A stretch of 64,000 nucleotides of DNA from JBAXXL01 sp037127915 (GTDB taxonomy: Bacteria > Bacteroidota > Ignavibacteria > Kapaibacteriales > UBA2268): positions 1 through 64,000 of the forward strand of contig JBAXXL010000008.1 of NCBI GenBank assembly GCA_037127915.1. The letters run 5' to 3'. Below, in pieces: positions 27,679-36,239 of the stretch. A model generated the notes under the pieces. That model made no database searches. It saw only the letters and a list, made by a program, of their open reading frames with translations, and was not told the DNA's origin. Positions within the stretch are counted from its first letter, which is position 1. The number at the start of each line of letters is the position of its first letter. Both the position numbers and the translations under genes were made by a program.

Positions 27679-28986
27679 TACTTCCATTTCAAATATATTG
27701 AAAGATTCTCCATACCATCCGTTTTCGGGGATGAATATTAAAGAACCGTAAGTTGTTGGATTGTATGAAACAAAACTAGAATTAGCCATTTCCGTTTTTT
27801 CTTCAGGTCTAAATTTATTATCATAGTCGACAACACTTATACAAGCACCAATTTCAAATTCAGATTTTTCCTCAACAGGACTTCCAATAAATCCCAAAAC
27901 TGTAAATGGAATTTTGAATTTAACAATATATCCGTCTTTTGTGAGGTTTGAAATTGCTTTCATTTTACGGGTTTCGAACCATTGCAATGTTGAAAATTCG
28001 TCATTGGTATTAATCTCAATATCAGCCGCCGTATTAATAAAATCCCCTGGTTTAATCACGAATTTAATTATTCCTTTTTCGGTGGATGAGCGGAAAAGAA
28101 TTCGATTGTCTTTTCTAGTCATAAATCGATCGCCTAAGGAATCAGGTTTATTTAAATCCAGCCATAACTCTATATGATCACAGATACAGGTATCACATAA
28201 TTCAGGTATTATCTTGTCATCGGTTACCTCAACAGTAAAATACAAGTAATCATCGTCATAGGATGATTTGGCTTTATAAGAAAGATCCTCGGCACCTGTC
28301 CAATGCCAAGCACCAGCATAAACAAAATCAATATCATCGATGGTTGTTGTTGTTTGGTATCCTTTGAATACTTTTTTATTTCTTGGGTAAGATATTATGG
28401 AATTATACTTTCTAAAGAACGCCTCATCATTACTTTGAGTATAAAGATATTTTTCGGTATTGTTTAATAATTGAAAGTTACGGCTTTTCTGATACGTCAA
28501 ATCTCCAATACGATGAGTATTATAGGTTTCGGTCTTCAGAAGAACGCCATTGTCATAAGTATAAGTATCAATATTCCAGTCGAAATCTTCATTTTTTTGG
28601 GTAATAGAACATGTATTATTCTTTATTGCTACACCTATCTCTAATGGCGTGTCAATAAAGTTATAAGTAAAATGTCCAACTTTGGTTAAAAAGCCGTCGA
28701 TATCAGTAAAGAGATAAACGTGCATACGGCGTTTTTTATCGGCTTTTAAATTTAATGAAAAAGCACAATCGACAACACCGTCGCCGGAAAAATCTCCAAC
28801 ATCCCATCCCCAGATCTTATAATCACTTCCTAATGGAAGCTGTTTTTTAATATCTTCAATCATCGTTTTGTCAAAATACTGCTCCAACGTTTGGGCAAAA
28901 TCAGCAAAAGGTTTACCTGTTTGTGCTTTAACACAAACAAAAGATGATATTAATAATAATATAGTTACAGTGATTATATTTTTCAT
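27649..28986 (-). CDS. Secreted protein with CBM9/DOMON-like C-terminal domain
   Basis: The 445-aa protein has a signal peptide (1-21, ending VKAQ). An N-terminal part has one FG-GAP-like strand (VGDFSGDGVVDCAFSLN, about 55-70). A C-terminal domain (about 225-440) has the pattern of family-9 carbohydrate-binding modules: DLSYKAKSSYDDDYLYFTVEV, DHIELWLDLNKP and a final YGSLIF strand. No catalytic domain is recognised and no T9SS tail is evident. The role may be sugar or heme binding in the periplasm, inferred from fold only. It is 2 nt upstream of nothing on its own strand except the waaA overlap at its 3' end. Confidence 0.7.
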   Translation of the reverse strand: MKNIITVTILLLISSFVCVKAQTGKPFADFAQTLEQYFDKTMIEDIKKQLPLGSDYKIWGWDVGDFSGDGVVDCAFSLNLKADKKRRMHVYLFTDIDGFLTKVGHFTYNFIDTPLEIGVAIKNNTCSITQKNEDFDWNIDTYTYDNGVLLKTETYNTHRIGDLTYQKSRNFQLLNNTEKYLYTQSNDEAFFRKYNSIISYPRNKKVFKGYQTTTTIDDIDFVYAGAWHWTGAEDLSYKAKSSYDDDYLYFTVEVTDDKIIPELCDTCICDHIELWLDLNKPDSLGDRFMTRKDNRILFRSSTEKGIIKFVIKPGDFINTAADIEINTNDEFSTLQWFETRKMKAISNLTKDGYIVKFKIPFTVLGFIGSPVEEKSEFEIGACISVVDYDNKFRPEEKTEMANSSFVSYNPTTYGSLIFIPENGWYGESFNIFEMEVLQAIREYGF

Positions 28987-28988
28987 AT

Positions 28989-29996
28989 TTATTTTAAATT
29001 CGGAATAATTTCATTATAAACTTTATTCTTTAAATCTATCATATTATCGTTAATCCTTGCTCCAAATTGAGCAACCATCCTACCGGAAGCAAAGGATGCT
29101 AAATGGCCTGCTAAGATAGGTGAGTAGTCGTTAATAATACCAAAGAAGAAGGCACCTGCAAACATATCACCGGCACCGGTTGTATCAACAACTGGGCCCG
29201 AATAAGCTGGAACATAATAAGTCTTTTCGTTCCATTTATAAATAGCCCCATTTTTGCCTAAAGTAACAACGACATTTGGGCACATTGCAGATAGATTTTC
29301 AAATGCTGATTCGTAATTATCAGTTGAAGTAAAATTCATCGCTTCGCTTTCGTTACAGAATACTAAATCTGCTTCTTTAGCCGCTTTTTGAAGATTATCT
29401 CTGAAAACGGATATTATGAAGTCAGCAGAAAATGTTAAAGCGACTTTGGTATTATTCTCTTTTGCGCATTTAATTGCTTTAAATATCGACTGAGTACTAT
29501 CTTCTTGAGAAAACTCATATCCTTCGATATAGAGCCATTCAGATTTTTTTATTACTTCCTCATCAACAAATTCCGGCCTGAAATATGCAGTAGCACCTAA
29601 ATATGTGTGCATTGTGCGTTCTCCATCGGGAGTGATTAGAATAATACAAGTACCAGTTGAATACTCATTAAGAAATTTAGATTTTAAGTCAATTTTAAGT
29701 TCGGAAAATTCTTTTGCATAAAATTTTCCAAAATCATCATTGCCCAATACCGTTTGGTATGCAGATTTGCCACCTAATTGAGCAAATGCGATAATACTAT
29801 TTGCGGCACTGCCACCTGAACAACGGTTATGTGTTATATGCGACAATTTCTCTAGTAGTTCACTTTGTTGCTCTGAATCTACTAAAGTCATATCACCTTT
29901 TTTTAATCCTAATTCTGCCAATTCTAATTCGGTTATTGTGTATTGAAGATCTACCAGACCGTTACCAAAACCGCATAATTGAATATTTTTTTTCAT
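28989..29996 (-). CDS. PfkB-family carbohydrate/nucleoside kinase
   Basis: A ribokinase-fold sugar or nucleoside kinase (335 aa, normal length). Motifs: GNGLVDLQYTI (start), GGSAANSIIAFAQLGG (PfkB signature 1 region, about 60) and the active-site DTTGAGDMFAGAFFFG (signature 2, about 258-273) with the catalytic Asp. VVTLGKNGAIYKW binds ATP. Adenosine-kinase-like members share this layout, but specificity cannot be read from sequence. It lies 2 nt upstream of the CBM9-like gene on the minus strand, so those two are likely cotranscribed. Confidence 0.88.
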   Translation of the reverse strand: MKKNIQLCGFGNGLVDLQYTITELELAELGLKKGDMTLVDSEQQSELLEKLSHITHNRCSGGSAANSIIAFAQLGGKSAYQTVLGNDDFGKFYAKEFSELKIDLKSKFLNEYSTGTCIILITPDGERTMHTYLGATAYFRPEFVDEEVIKKSEWLYIEGYEFSQEDSTQSIFKAIKCAKENNTKVALTFSADFIISVFRDNLQKAAKEADLVFCNESEAMNFTSTDNYESAFENLSAMCPNVVVTLGKNGAIYKWNEKTYYVPAYSGPVVDTTGAGDMFAGAFFFGIINDYSPILAGHLASFASGRMVAQFGARINDNMIDLKNKVYNEIIPNLK

Positions 29997-30054
29997 CTAC
30001 ATTCCAAATCAATATAACACAAAAACGAAAAGCTTTAATCATTATTTGATTTGT

Positions 30055-31080
30055 TTATCTTTTCATCGCAATATCAATAATCATCTGACAAAGTTCAGGA
30101 AATTCTATTCCTTCTTCTTTTGCCGCCATAGGAACCAAACTGCGTGAAGTAAATCCAGGAATTGTATTTATTTCTAAACAATATGCCTGCAAATCTTCAT
30201 CCAATCTAAAATCGGCGCGTGTAAATCCTTGGCAACCTAATAGGTTATTCAAATGCAAAGCTTGTTCTTGGGTAAATTCTGCTACATTTTCATCAATATC
30301 GGCTGGACATTCATATACTGTTCCACCACCAACATATTTGGCGTCATAATCATAGAACCCGCCTTCAGGAATTATTTCAACAATAGGGTAAGCTTTGCCG
30401 CCGATAATCGCTACAGTAATCTCACGACCTTCTATAAATTTTTCAAACAGAATCGTATTAGAATATTCTGCTGCCTTTTGAGCCGCTTCTTGCATCTCAT
30501 CTAAAATCCCGCTCTCAAGATGGGTTATACCAAAAGTAGAACCTTGATTACTTGGTTTTACAATCATGTTTTCACCAAGATAGGAGCGAATTTCTTCAAA
30601 AAGTGTTAAATCATCAAGCTGATCTTTATGAACGATTGTCCAGGGGGGTGTCATTATACCACCAGCTTCCATCATTATTTTTGTTGCGGCTTTATTAATT
30701 GCTGTAGAACTTGCTCTAACACCACTACCTGTATATGGAATTTTCCTTAATTCTAATAGCGCCTGAACTAAACCATCTTCACCATTAGGTCCATGTAATA
30801 CAATAAAAGCACATTCTATGTCATCGAATAGGCTTGAATTAATACAATCAATTATCTTTTTGGTAGAATATTGATGAAGCTCCTCTAATGTAGGATACTT
30901 TGAAATATCATTTAATATATGTTTTAATTGATTTTGTTTTTCTAAATCATCTCCAAAGGCAGGATCGATAGGAATTGCCTCATGACCTTTCAATTGTAAA
31001 GCTTCGGTTACAGCTTTACCACCAGCATAAGATACATTTCTCTCACAAGAAATTCCACCACATAAAACTGCTATTTTCAT
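30055..31080 (-). CDS. ddl: D-alanine--D-alanine ligase
   Basis: An ATP-grasp ligase that makes D-Ala-D-Ala for peptidoglycan. The 341-aa chain shows IAVLCGGISCERNVSYAGG at the start, VLHGPNGEDGLVQALLELRKIPYTGSG (about 93-119), the ATP-grasp core (MIVKPSNQGSTFGI, about 172), and metal ligands in FTRADFRLDEDLQAYCLEINTIPG (about 290-313). Length is normal. A 7-nt gap separates it from the upstream UDG gene on the minus strand. Confidence 0.95.
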   Translation of the reverse strand: MKIAVLCGGISCERNVSYAGGKAVTEALQLKGHEAIPIDPAFGDDLEKQNQLKHILNDISKYPTLEELHQYSTKKIIDCINSSLFDDIECAFIVLHGPNGEDGLVQALLELRKIPYTGSGVRASSTAINKAATKIMMEAGGIMTPPWTIVHKDQLDDLTLFEEIRSYLGENMIVKPSNQGSTFGITHLESGILDEMQEAAQKAAEYSNTILFEKFIEGREITVAIIGGKAYPIVEIIPEGGFYDYDAKYVGGGTVYECPADIDENVAEFTQEQALHLNNLLGCQGFTRADFRLDEDLQAYCLEINTIPGFTSRSLVPMAAKEEGIEFPELCQMIIDIAMKR

Positions 31081-31087
31081 ATAACCT

Positions 31088-31855
31088 CTATTTTTCTTTG
31101 TTTTTTAAATGTTCGTCGTAAAGTGATTTTAAATTTTTCATATCTTCCCATACAAATCTTTTCCAATTCGGATTACGTAATAAAGCCGCAGGATGATATG
31201 TTACCAGCAATTTTTTCCCATGATAATCTAAAACTTGACCCCTAATATCAGCCATTTTATTTTTTGTTTTCAACAAAGTATTGATTGATGTCAAACCTAA
31301 TGAGAGTATGAAAGCAGGATTTATTAATTCAATCTGTTTTTTTAAATATGGTTCACATTTGTCAACTTCTCCGGTTTCCGGTTGACGATTTTCCGGTGGT
31401 CGGCATTTACAAATATTACCTATGAAAACGTCTTCGCGATTCAATCCTATCGACTCTAAAATTTTAGTCAAAAGCTGACCGGCTCTGCCCACGAAAGGCA
31501 TTCCTTGAAGATCTTCATCTTTACCTGGTGCTTCACCGATTATCATAATGTCGGCATTTGGATTGCCTTCACCAAATACAAATTTGGTTCTTTGATCGCC
31601 CAAAGGACACTCTTTACAATTTGATATGGCAAGCTTAAGTTCGGCTAAACTTGAAGCATTTTTCCAATCGCCTAATTGAGATGTAGTATTTTCGATAGTT
31701 TCCGGTTTGGTAACACTTTTAATAATTATACCCTTTTCTTTTTTTGGAGTGGGTGCAGAAGGTTTTAAAACGAATTTATCACCTCGCTCTTTCTGATATT
31801 GCAAATAGTTTTCTACTTTATTTAAAATAGTATCTGAAGACAAAAGCTCACCCAT
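31088..31855 (-). CDS. Family-4 uracil-DNA glycosylase (4Fe-4S type)
   Basis: Removes uracil from DNA. The C-terminal domain has the cluster cysteines: CKECP (about residues 81-85) and CKCRPPENRQ with a second Cys after 15 residues in VDKCEP. The catalytic loop GEAPGKDEDLQGMPFVGRAGQLL and the late YHPAALLRN motif are classic family 4. The first 75 residues are a low-complexity Lys/Pro-rich N-terminal extension. Its ATG overlaps the stop of the upstream T9SS gene by one base (TAATG), so translation is coupled. Sometimes annotated as a phage SPO1 polymerase-related protein. Confidence 0.93.
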   Translation of the reverse strand: MGELLSSDTILNKVENYLQYQKERGDKFVLKPSAPTPKKEKGIIIKSVTKPETIENTTSQLGDWKNASSLAELKLAISNCKECPLGDQRTKFVFGEGNPNADIMIIGEAPGKDEDLQGMPFVGRAGQLLTKILESIGLNREDVFIGNICKCRPPENRQPETGEVDKCEPYLKKQIELINPAFILSLGLTSINTLLKTKNKMADIRGQVLDYHGKKLLVTYHPAALLRNPNWKRFVWEDMKNLKSLYDEHLKNKEK

Positions 31856-32748
31856 TAATTAACTTTAACAAAACGCTTCGAACTATTACCAATTATCAAA
31901 GTGTAAGTACCATTTGGCAAATTTTGAATATTAATCGTATTTATAGTAGTACCCTCGAGGTTATATTTTTCAATAATATAGCCTTTTGAGTCAACGATAA
32001 AAACTTGATTGGGAGTTATAACAGATACATTTTGTTTTTCGATGATCAACTTGTCTGTAGCAGGGTTAGGGGATATATTAAATGAATTTTCTGATGTCTC
32101 GTCGTCCACACCGGTAGTATTAAAACAAGTCGTTGCTCCTGATACAGCATCGGTATAACAAATAATAGATTCACCATTGTCCTTTGAGCAAGAAAGCAAC
32201 CAATACGTTCCTTGTTCCAAATTTCCCATTCCGTCCAATTCTGCTGAATCCTCATAATCCAAAGTAACAAAATCGAAAATTGCTTGATTGTCCTTAACAA
32301 AATCACTAAACATGGTATTCGAATTTAGTTTTTGGCACAAGATATCAGTATCCATCCAATCAACAACAATTGGATCTATATAACTAATTGGAATTGACGA
32401 AATATCAATATCAATTTTCATCGGTATGAAACCGGTGAAAAACTTAATTACACCAATATTTATGGTCTTTGTAATATCAGTTTTTTCGGCCACCATATAT
32501 AACCAAATCGAAGATTGACCATTGGTAAGGTCTAATTCAGGATTTAATGTCCCGATTCCTGGTATTACATATTCACCCGCAGCCAATCCTAAACCGACTA
32601 ATACAGGGTCTCCAATGCCTTCACTTTTTGCTTTGGACATAACTTCGGTGATTGCGGCTTTAGCTGTGAATGTTTCTTCTATTCCTTGAGCAAGAATTAT
32701 ATTGCAAAATAATAGAAACACAATTGGTAATAAAATAAAATTCTTCAT
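31855..32748 (-). CDS. Secreted protein with T9SS C-terminal sorting domain, unknown function
   Basis: A 297-aa protein with signal peptide (1-20, ending ILAQG) and a C-terminal type A sorting domain (FNISPNPATDKLIIEKQN, NIQNLPNGTYTLIIGNSSKRFVKVN). The middle, about 25-210, is not recognised; it contains a single pair of cysteines late (SIICYTDAVSGATTCFN). Its start directly follows the GT2 stop (TAA then ATG, no gap) and its stop overlaps the UDG start, so the three are read as one unit. Confidence 0.75.
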   Translation of the reverse strand: MKNFILLPIVFLLFCNIILAQGIEETFTAKAAITEVMSKAKSEGIGDPVLVGLGLAAGEYVIPGIGTLNPELDLTNGQSSIWLYMVAEKTDITKTINIGVIKFFTGFIPMKIDIDISSIPISYIDPIVVDWMDTDILCQKLNSNTMFSDFVKDNQAIFDFVTLDYEDSAELDGMGNLEQGTYWLLSCSKDNGESIICYTDAVSGATTCFNTTGVDDETSENSFNISPNPATDKLIIEKQNVSVITPNQVFIVDSKGYIIEKYNLEGTTINTINIQNLPNGTYTLIIGNSSKRFVKVN

Positions 32749-34212
32749 TTAACCAGCCCTCTGTAACGAACTTTTTAAAGATAACCAACCGATTGTACCA
32801 AATCCTAAAAAGAATAATAGTTGGAAAGGTAAAGCGGCGATTTCATGATAAAATATTGATATAACTATTCCAAATAGGAAGTATAGCATAAGGAAAAGCT
32901 CGACAAAAACAACGGCTTTAACTTTTCTCTGACCATAATTTTTTTTGACTTTAACTTGCATATTGCCAATTGCACCATCCTTTGGTGTTCTAGCAAATTC
33001 TGATTTAATTCCTAAAATAGCTTCCAATACTGCTTGAGAATTATTTACTGCCAATCCCATACTGCCTGCAAGCATGATAGGAAAGAGAAGTAATCTTTTT
33101 CGCCAATCAGCGTGTAAATCTCTTTGAGCATAAGCGTAAAACAAGAATGTTGAACCCGTTGCAATTACAAATATCGACATAAATGTAAAGAAATTATCAA
33201 AACCACCAACTTCGTTCTTGATAATTACGATTGGCACGTTTAGTAAAGCAACTAATACAATCATAGGAAAAACAAAGTTGCAAGTTAAATGAGTAAAACA
33301 TTCCATTTTTACTCTCAGAGGTATTTTAGACTTCAGAACCCTAGGTAATAATTTGAAAGCTACTTCAATAGCACCCTTAGTCCATCGGAATTGTTGCGTT
33401 TTTAATGAATTAATGTCTGACGGTAATTCAGCAGGGGAGGTCACATCATTTAGAAATCTGAATTTCCAACCCTTTAATTGAGCACGATAGCTCAGATCAA
33501 GATCTTCTGTAAGAGTATCACCTTCCCAATTACCTGCATCAAAGATGCACGCTTTTCTCCAAATTCCGGCAGTTCCATTAAAGCTCATGAAAAATCCGGC
33601 TTTACTACGAACTTGCTGTTCCAAAACAAAATGCCCGTCTAAGGCTAAGGCTTGAGCTTTAGTCAAATAAGAAGCTTCTTCATTTAGATGTTCCCATCGA
33701 GTTTGAACTAATCCAATTATGGGGTCATCAAAGTGAGGTATGGTTTGTAAAAGAAAATCCTTTTTGGGAATGAAATCGGCATCAAATATTCCGACGAATT
33801 CACCTAATGCTGTTTCTAAACCTACTTTTAAAGCTCCGGCTTTATATCCTGTGCGGTCATCACGATGATGGTAGTTGATAATATATCCCTTATCGGAATA
33901 TTCTTTTACTAATCCTAAACAAATTCCTTGAGTATCGTCAGTCGAGTCATCCAAGATTTGGATTTCAAATTTATCTCTAGGGTATTCTATTTCACAAACT
34001 GTTCGAATAATCCTCTCTGCAACGTTATATTCGTTAAACAGGGGTATCTGTATTGTAACCATGGGTGGATTTTCCGGCAAAGGACCCGCAACAAATTTAA
34101 TATGTCGGGTTTTTCTATAATGATATATTAGAAATAATCCATGTACGCCGAACCCAAAAAGCATACAAAGTGCCAAAAAATAGCAACCTAGAACAATGGT
34201 ATTAATATCCAT
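32749..34212 (-). CDS. Membrane GT2 glycosyltransferase (cellulose-synthase/ceramide-glucosyltransferase-like)
   Basis: A processive-type family-2 glycosyltransferase. One N-terminal membrane helix (about 5-27) is followed by the cytosolic GT-A domain: DDSTDDT (about 88), FDADFIPKKDF (about 137), TEDLDLSYRAQLKG (about 235) and QQFRWTKGAIEV (about 275), the last corresponding to the Q-x-x-R-W motif. Four or more C-terminal membrane helices follow (about 315-335, 343-363, 375-395, 440-480). All motifs are intact. The polymer or lipid acceptor is unknown. No PilZ domain is present. Confidence 0.88.
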   Translation of the reverse strand: MDINTIVLGCYFLALCMLFGFGVHGLFLIYHYRKTRHIKFVAGPLPENPPMVTIQIPLFNEYNVAERIIRTVCEIEYPRDKFEIQILDDSTDDTQGICLGLVKEYSDKGYIINYHHRDDRTGYKAGALKVGLETALGEFVGIFDADFIPKKDFLLQTIPHFDDPIIGLVQTRWEHLNEEASYLTKAQALALDGHFVLEQQVRSKAGFFMSFNGTAGIWRKACIFDAGNWEGDTLTEDLDLSYRAQLKGWKFRFLNDVTSPAELPSDINSLKTQQFRWTKGAIEVAFKLLPRVLKSKIPLRVKMECFTHLTCNFVFPMIVLVALLNVPIVIIKNEVGGFDNFFTFMSIFVIATGSTFLFYAYAQRDLHADWRKRLLLFPIMLAGSMGLAVNNSQAVLEAILGIKSEFARTPKDGAIGNMQVKVKKNYGQRKVKAVVFVELFLMLYFLFGIVISIFYHEIAALPFQLLFFLGFGTIGWLSLKSSLQRAG

Positions 34213-34270
34213 AAACCTTTTCTAATTAATGCATAAATGAAAACATCAAAATTAATGTTTTTTTTTTAAT

Positions 34271-34765
34271 TTACCAACCCGAGACGATAGCAAACATAAT
34301 ATCTTCTGCCGCTTGTTTTAAGGCTAAATCAACTGCTTCGTCCCTGCCGGCTTGTGCTTGAGCTATCTCATAGACGCCGTAATTGCTGATTTTTTTTTCG
34401 ATTAGATTTTTTTTATTTATATTATCAACAAATAATATTGCCAAAGAGATAGTTATTTTTCTTTCAGTTTCTAATTCATTTTGATTCATAGAGACAGAGG
34501 ATTCTGTAATTGATTCTATAGTAACTGAAACTTGAGAATCGCCTTTATTATTAGTAACCGTAAGTGAACCGTCACGATTCATATTATCAATAAGATATTG
34601 GTGCAAATTGTCTTTATAAACAGGATTTCCGTAACCACTTTTATCAATAACAGCGGGAATATAAATTGTTTTTAAATGCTCCGGTAACGAACCGCCCGTA
34701 AATGAATAACAAGCAGTAAGTATGACACTGATTGAAAGAAATAGAAGAAAATTTAATATTCTCAT
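34271..34765 (-). CDS. lptE: LptE-like LPS-assembly lipoprotein
   Basis: A 164-aa lipoprotein with signal ending LTAC (Cys19), then YSFTGGSLPEHLKTIYIPAV, the hallmark start of Bacteroidota-type LptE proteins, which plug the LptD barrel in LPS export. The rest alternates beta strands (ITISLAILFVDNI) and a C-terminal helix (EAVDLALKQAAEDIMFAIVSGW), as in the family. Its identity rests on this pattern, because LptE proteins diverge strongly. It is 4 nt after the MBL hydrolase start on the minus strand, forming a run with the MBL hydrolase and SDR genes. Confidence 0.75.
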   Translation of the reverse strand: MRILNFLLFLSISVILTACYSFTGGSLPEHLKTIYIPAVIDKSGYGNPVYKDNLHQYLIDNMNRDGSLTVTNNKGDSQVSVTIESITESSVSMNQNELETERKITISLAILFVDNINKKNLIEKKISNYGVYEIAQAQAGRDEAVDLALKQAAEDIMFAIVSGW

Positions 34766-34769
34766 ATAA

Positions 34770-35396
34770 TTACCTTAAAAAAGAATTATGATTTTTCTCA
34801 AATTCGATGGTCGATTTGTCACCATGTCCGGGAAATATATCAGTTGCATCAGGTAGAGTAAAAAGCTTTTCTTTTATTGAAGAAATCAAATCTCCGTGAT
34901 TACCATCCGGAAAATCTGTACGACCAACACTTGCTTGAAATATAGTATCACCGGAAAAAAGACTTTCGAAGCGTTCGGTATAAAGACAGATTCCACCGGC
35001 ACTATGACCCGGAGTGTGTAAAACCTTTAATTCGATTTCAGCCAATGTAATAATTTCATCTCCATTAAGAAGCACATCAGGTTGAATTTCGTCTAGAATA
35101 ATTGGAAACATCATAAAATCGTGTGATTTTTTATCAGTCAAATAATGAGAATCCAGACTATGAATCATTAATTCAGCTTGAGTTTGGTCTTTGACTTTGA
35201 ATGCATCACAAATATGATCCCAATGACCATGTGTTAATATTATTTTCTTTAATAATAAATCTTTTTGTTTAAGTATTTCCATGATTTGTTCGGCAGATTC
35301 TGGGGGAGCATCGATTAAAATGGCTTCGCCTTGAGAATTTACCAACAAATATGCGTTCACATAAAAGAAACTCGAAGTAAGTTTTATTATTTCCAT
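34770..35396 (-). CDS. MBL-fold hydrolase (glyoxalase II-like)
   Basis: A metallo-beta-lactamase-fold hydrolase of 208 aa, cytoplasmic, resembling hydroxyacylglutathione hydrolase. Metal motif THGHWDHI (about 55-62), second His in LHTPGHSAGG (about 132), Asp/His in SGDTIFQASVGRTDFPDGNH (about 150) and FPGHGDKSTI (about 190). Lacks the C-terminal GloB helical domain, so it belongs to the short branch of thiol-ester hydrolases, and its substrate is open. Tight spacing (1 nt after the SDR, 4 nt before lptE) shows an operon. Confidence 0.9.
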   Translation of the reverse strand: MEIIKLTSSFFYVNAYLLVNSQGEAILIDAPPESAEQIMEILKQKDLLLKKIILTHGHWDHICDAFKVKDQTQAELMIHSLDSHYLTDKKSHDFMMFPIILDEIQPDVLLNGDEIITLAEIELKVLHTPGHSAGGICLYTERFESLFSGDTIFQASVGRTDFPDGNHGDLISSIKEKLFTLPDATDIFPGHGDKSTIEFEKNHNSFLR

Positions 35397-35397
35397 A

Positions 35398-36135
35398 TTA
35401 CATCTTTAACTTTTTAAAAATTGATTCAGGTATATGTATTACGATAAACATAATTATACCCCAATAAAATGGTGCATAAGCAACACTTTTCTTTTTATCG
35501 ATTGCTGACTTAATACAGGTTGCAATTTTTAGGGGAGAAGCAAAAAGTAATCCTTTTTCTAAATGCGCAGTCATTGGTGAATCGACAAAGCCGGGTTTAA
35601 TGGTCAGGACATTCACGTTTTTAGGAGTCATTCTGTTTCTTAATCCGCTTAAAAATATCGATACCGCTCCTTTGGCCGCTCCATAAATATAATTACTTTG
35701 TCTTCCACGGTCTCCCGCAACAGATGAAATAACACAAATTGTTCCCGATCCTTTGACCTCGAAGAAATTTGCCGCTTCCAAACAAAGGGCTATAACGCTA
35801 TTAGCATTTATCATGTGTGTATCAAAGGCATAGATTAGATCATTTTCTGCCCGCTTTTGGTCGGGTAAAATCCCGTGGGCGACAATAAATATATCCATAA
35901 AACCTATAATATCAATAGCCTTATGGATGGTTTCCTGAATAGTATCTAAGTTAAAAGCATTATGGGTTAGTGTATTAACAATTACATTGTATTTTACTTC
36001 CAAATTACGTTTAATACTGATAAGTTTTTCTTCTTCGAGTGCAATTAATAATAGCTCAGCCTTTTCAATCGCGTAAATCTCTGCAATTGATTGAGCTATA
36101 GCTGATGTGGCACCATAAATAACAACTTTTTTCAT
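35398..36135 (-). CDS. SDR-family reductase resembling DprE2
   Basis: A 245-aa short-chain dehydrogenase. Start at ATG 36135 (MKKVVIYGATSAIAQ); a TTG 12 bases upstream is poorer. Cofactor motif GATSAIA (about 8), catalytic Ser in VISSVAGDRGRQSN (about 141), YxxxK as YGAAKGAV (about 155). The C-terminal KPGFVDSPMT plus a final hydrophobic helix (YWGIIMFIVIHIPESIFKKL) resembles the mycobacterial DprE2/Rv3791 group, which reduces decaprenyl-phospho-2-keto-arabinose. No DprE1 or prenyl-phosphoribose synthase gene is adjacent, so the specific role is inference. Confidence 0.75.
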   Translation of the reverse strand: MKKVVIYGATSAIAQSIAEIYAIEKAELLLIALEEEKLISIKRNLEVKYNVIVNTLTHNAFNLDTIQETIHKAIDIIGFMDIFIVAHGILPDQKRAENDLIYAFDTHMINANSVIALCLEAANFFEVKGSGTICVISSVAGDRGRQSNYIYGAAKGAVSIFLSGLRNRMTPKNVNVLTIKPGFVDSPMTAHLEKGLLFASPLKIATCIKSAIDKKKSVAYAPFYWGIIMFIVIHIPESIFKKLKM

Positions 36136-36239
36136 AAAAATTCTCAAATTTGATTTATTTTTGAATCTAAAATTAAAGAAAATAATTTAATTTAGTATTT
36201 ATATTATTTCAAAACTTGAATATTTTAATAGGAGTGATG

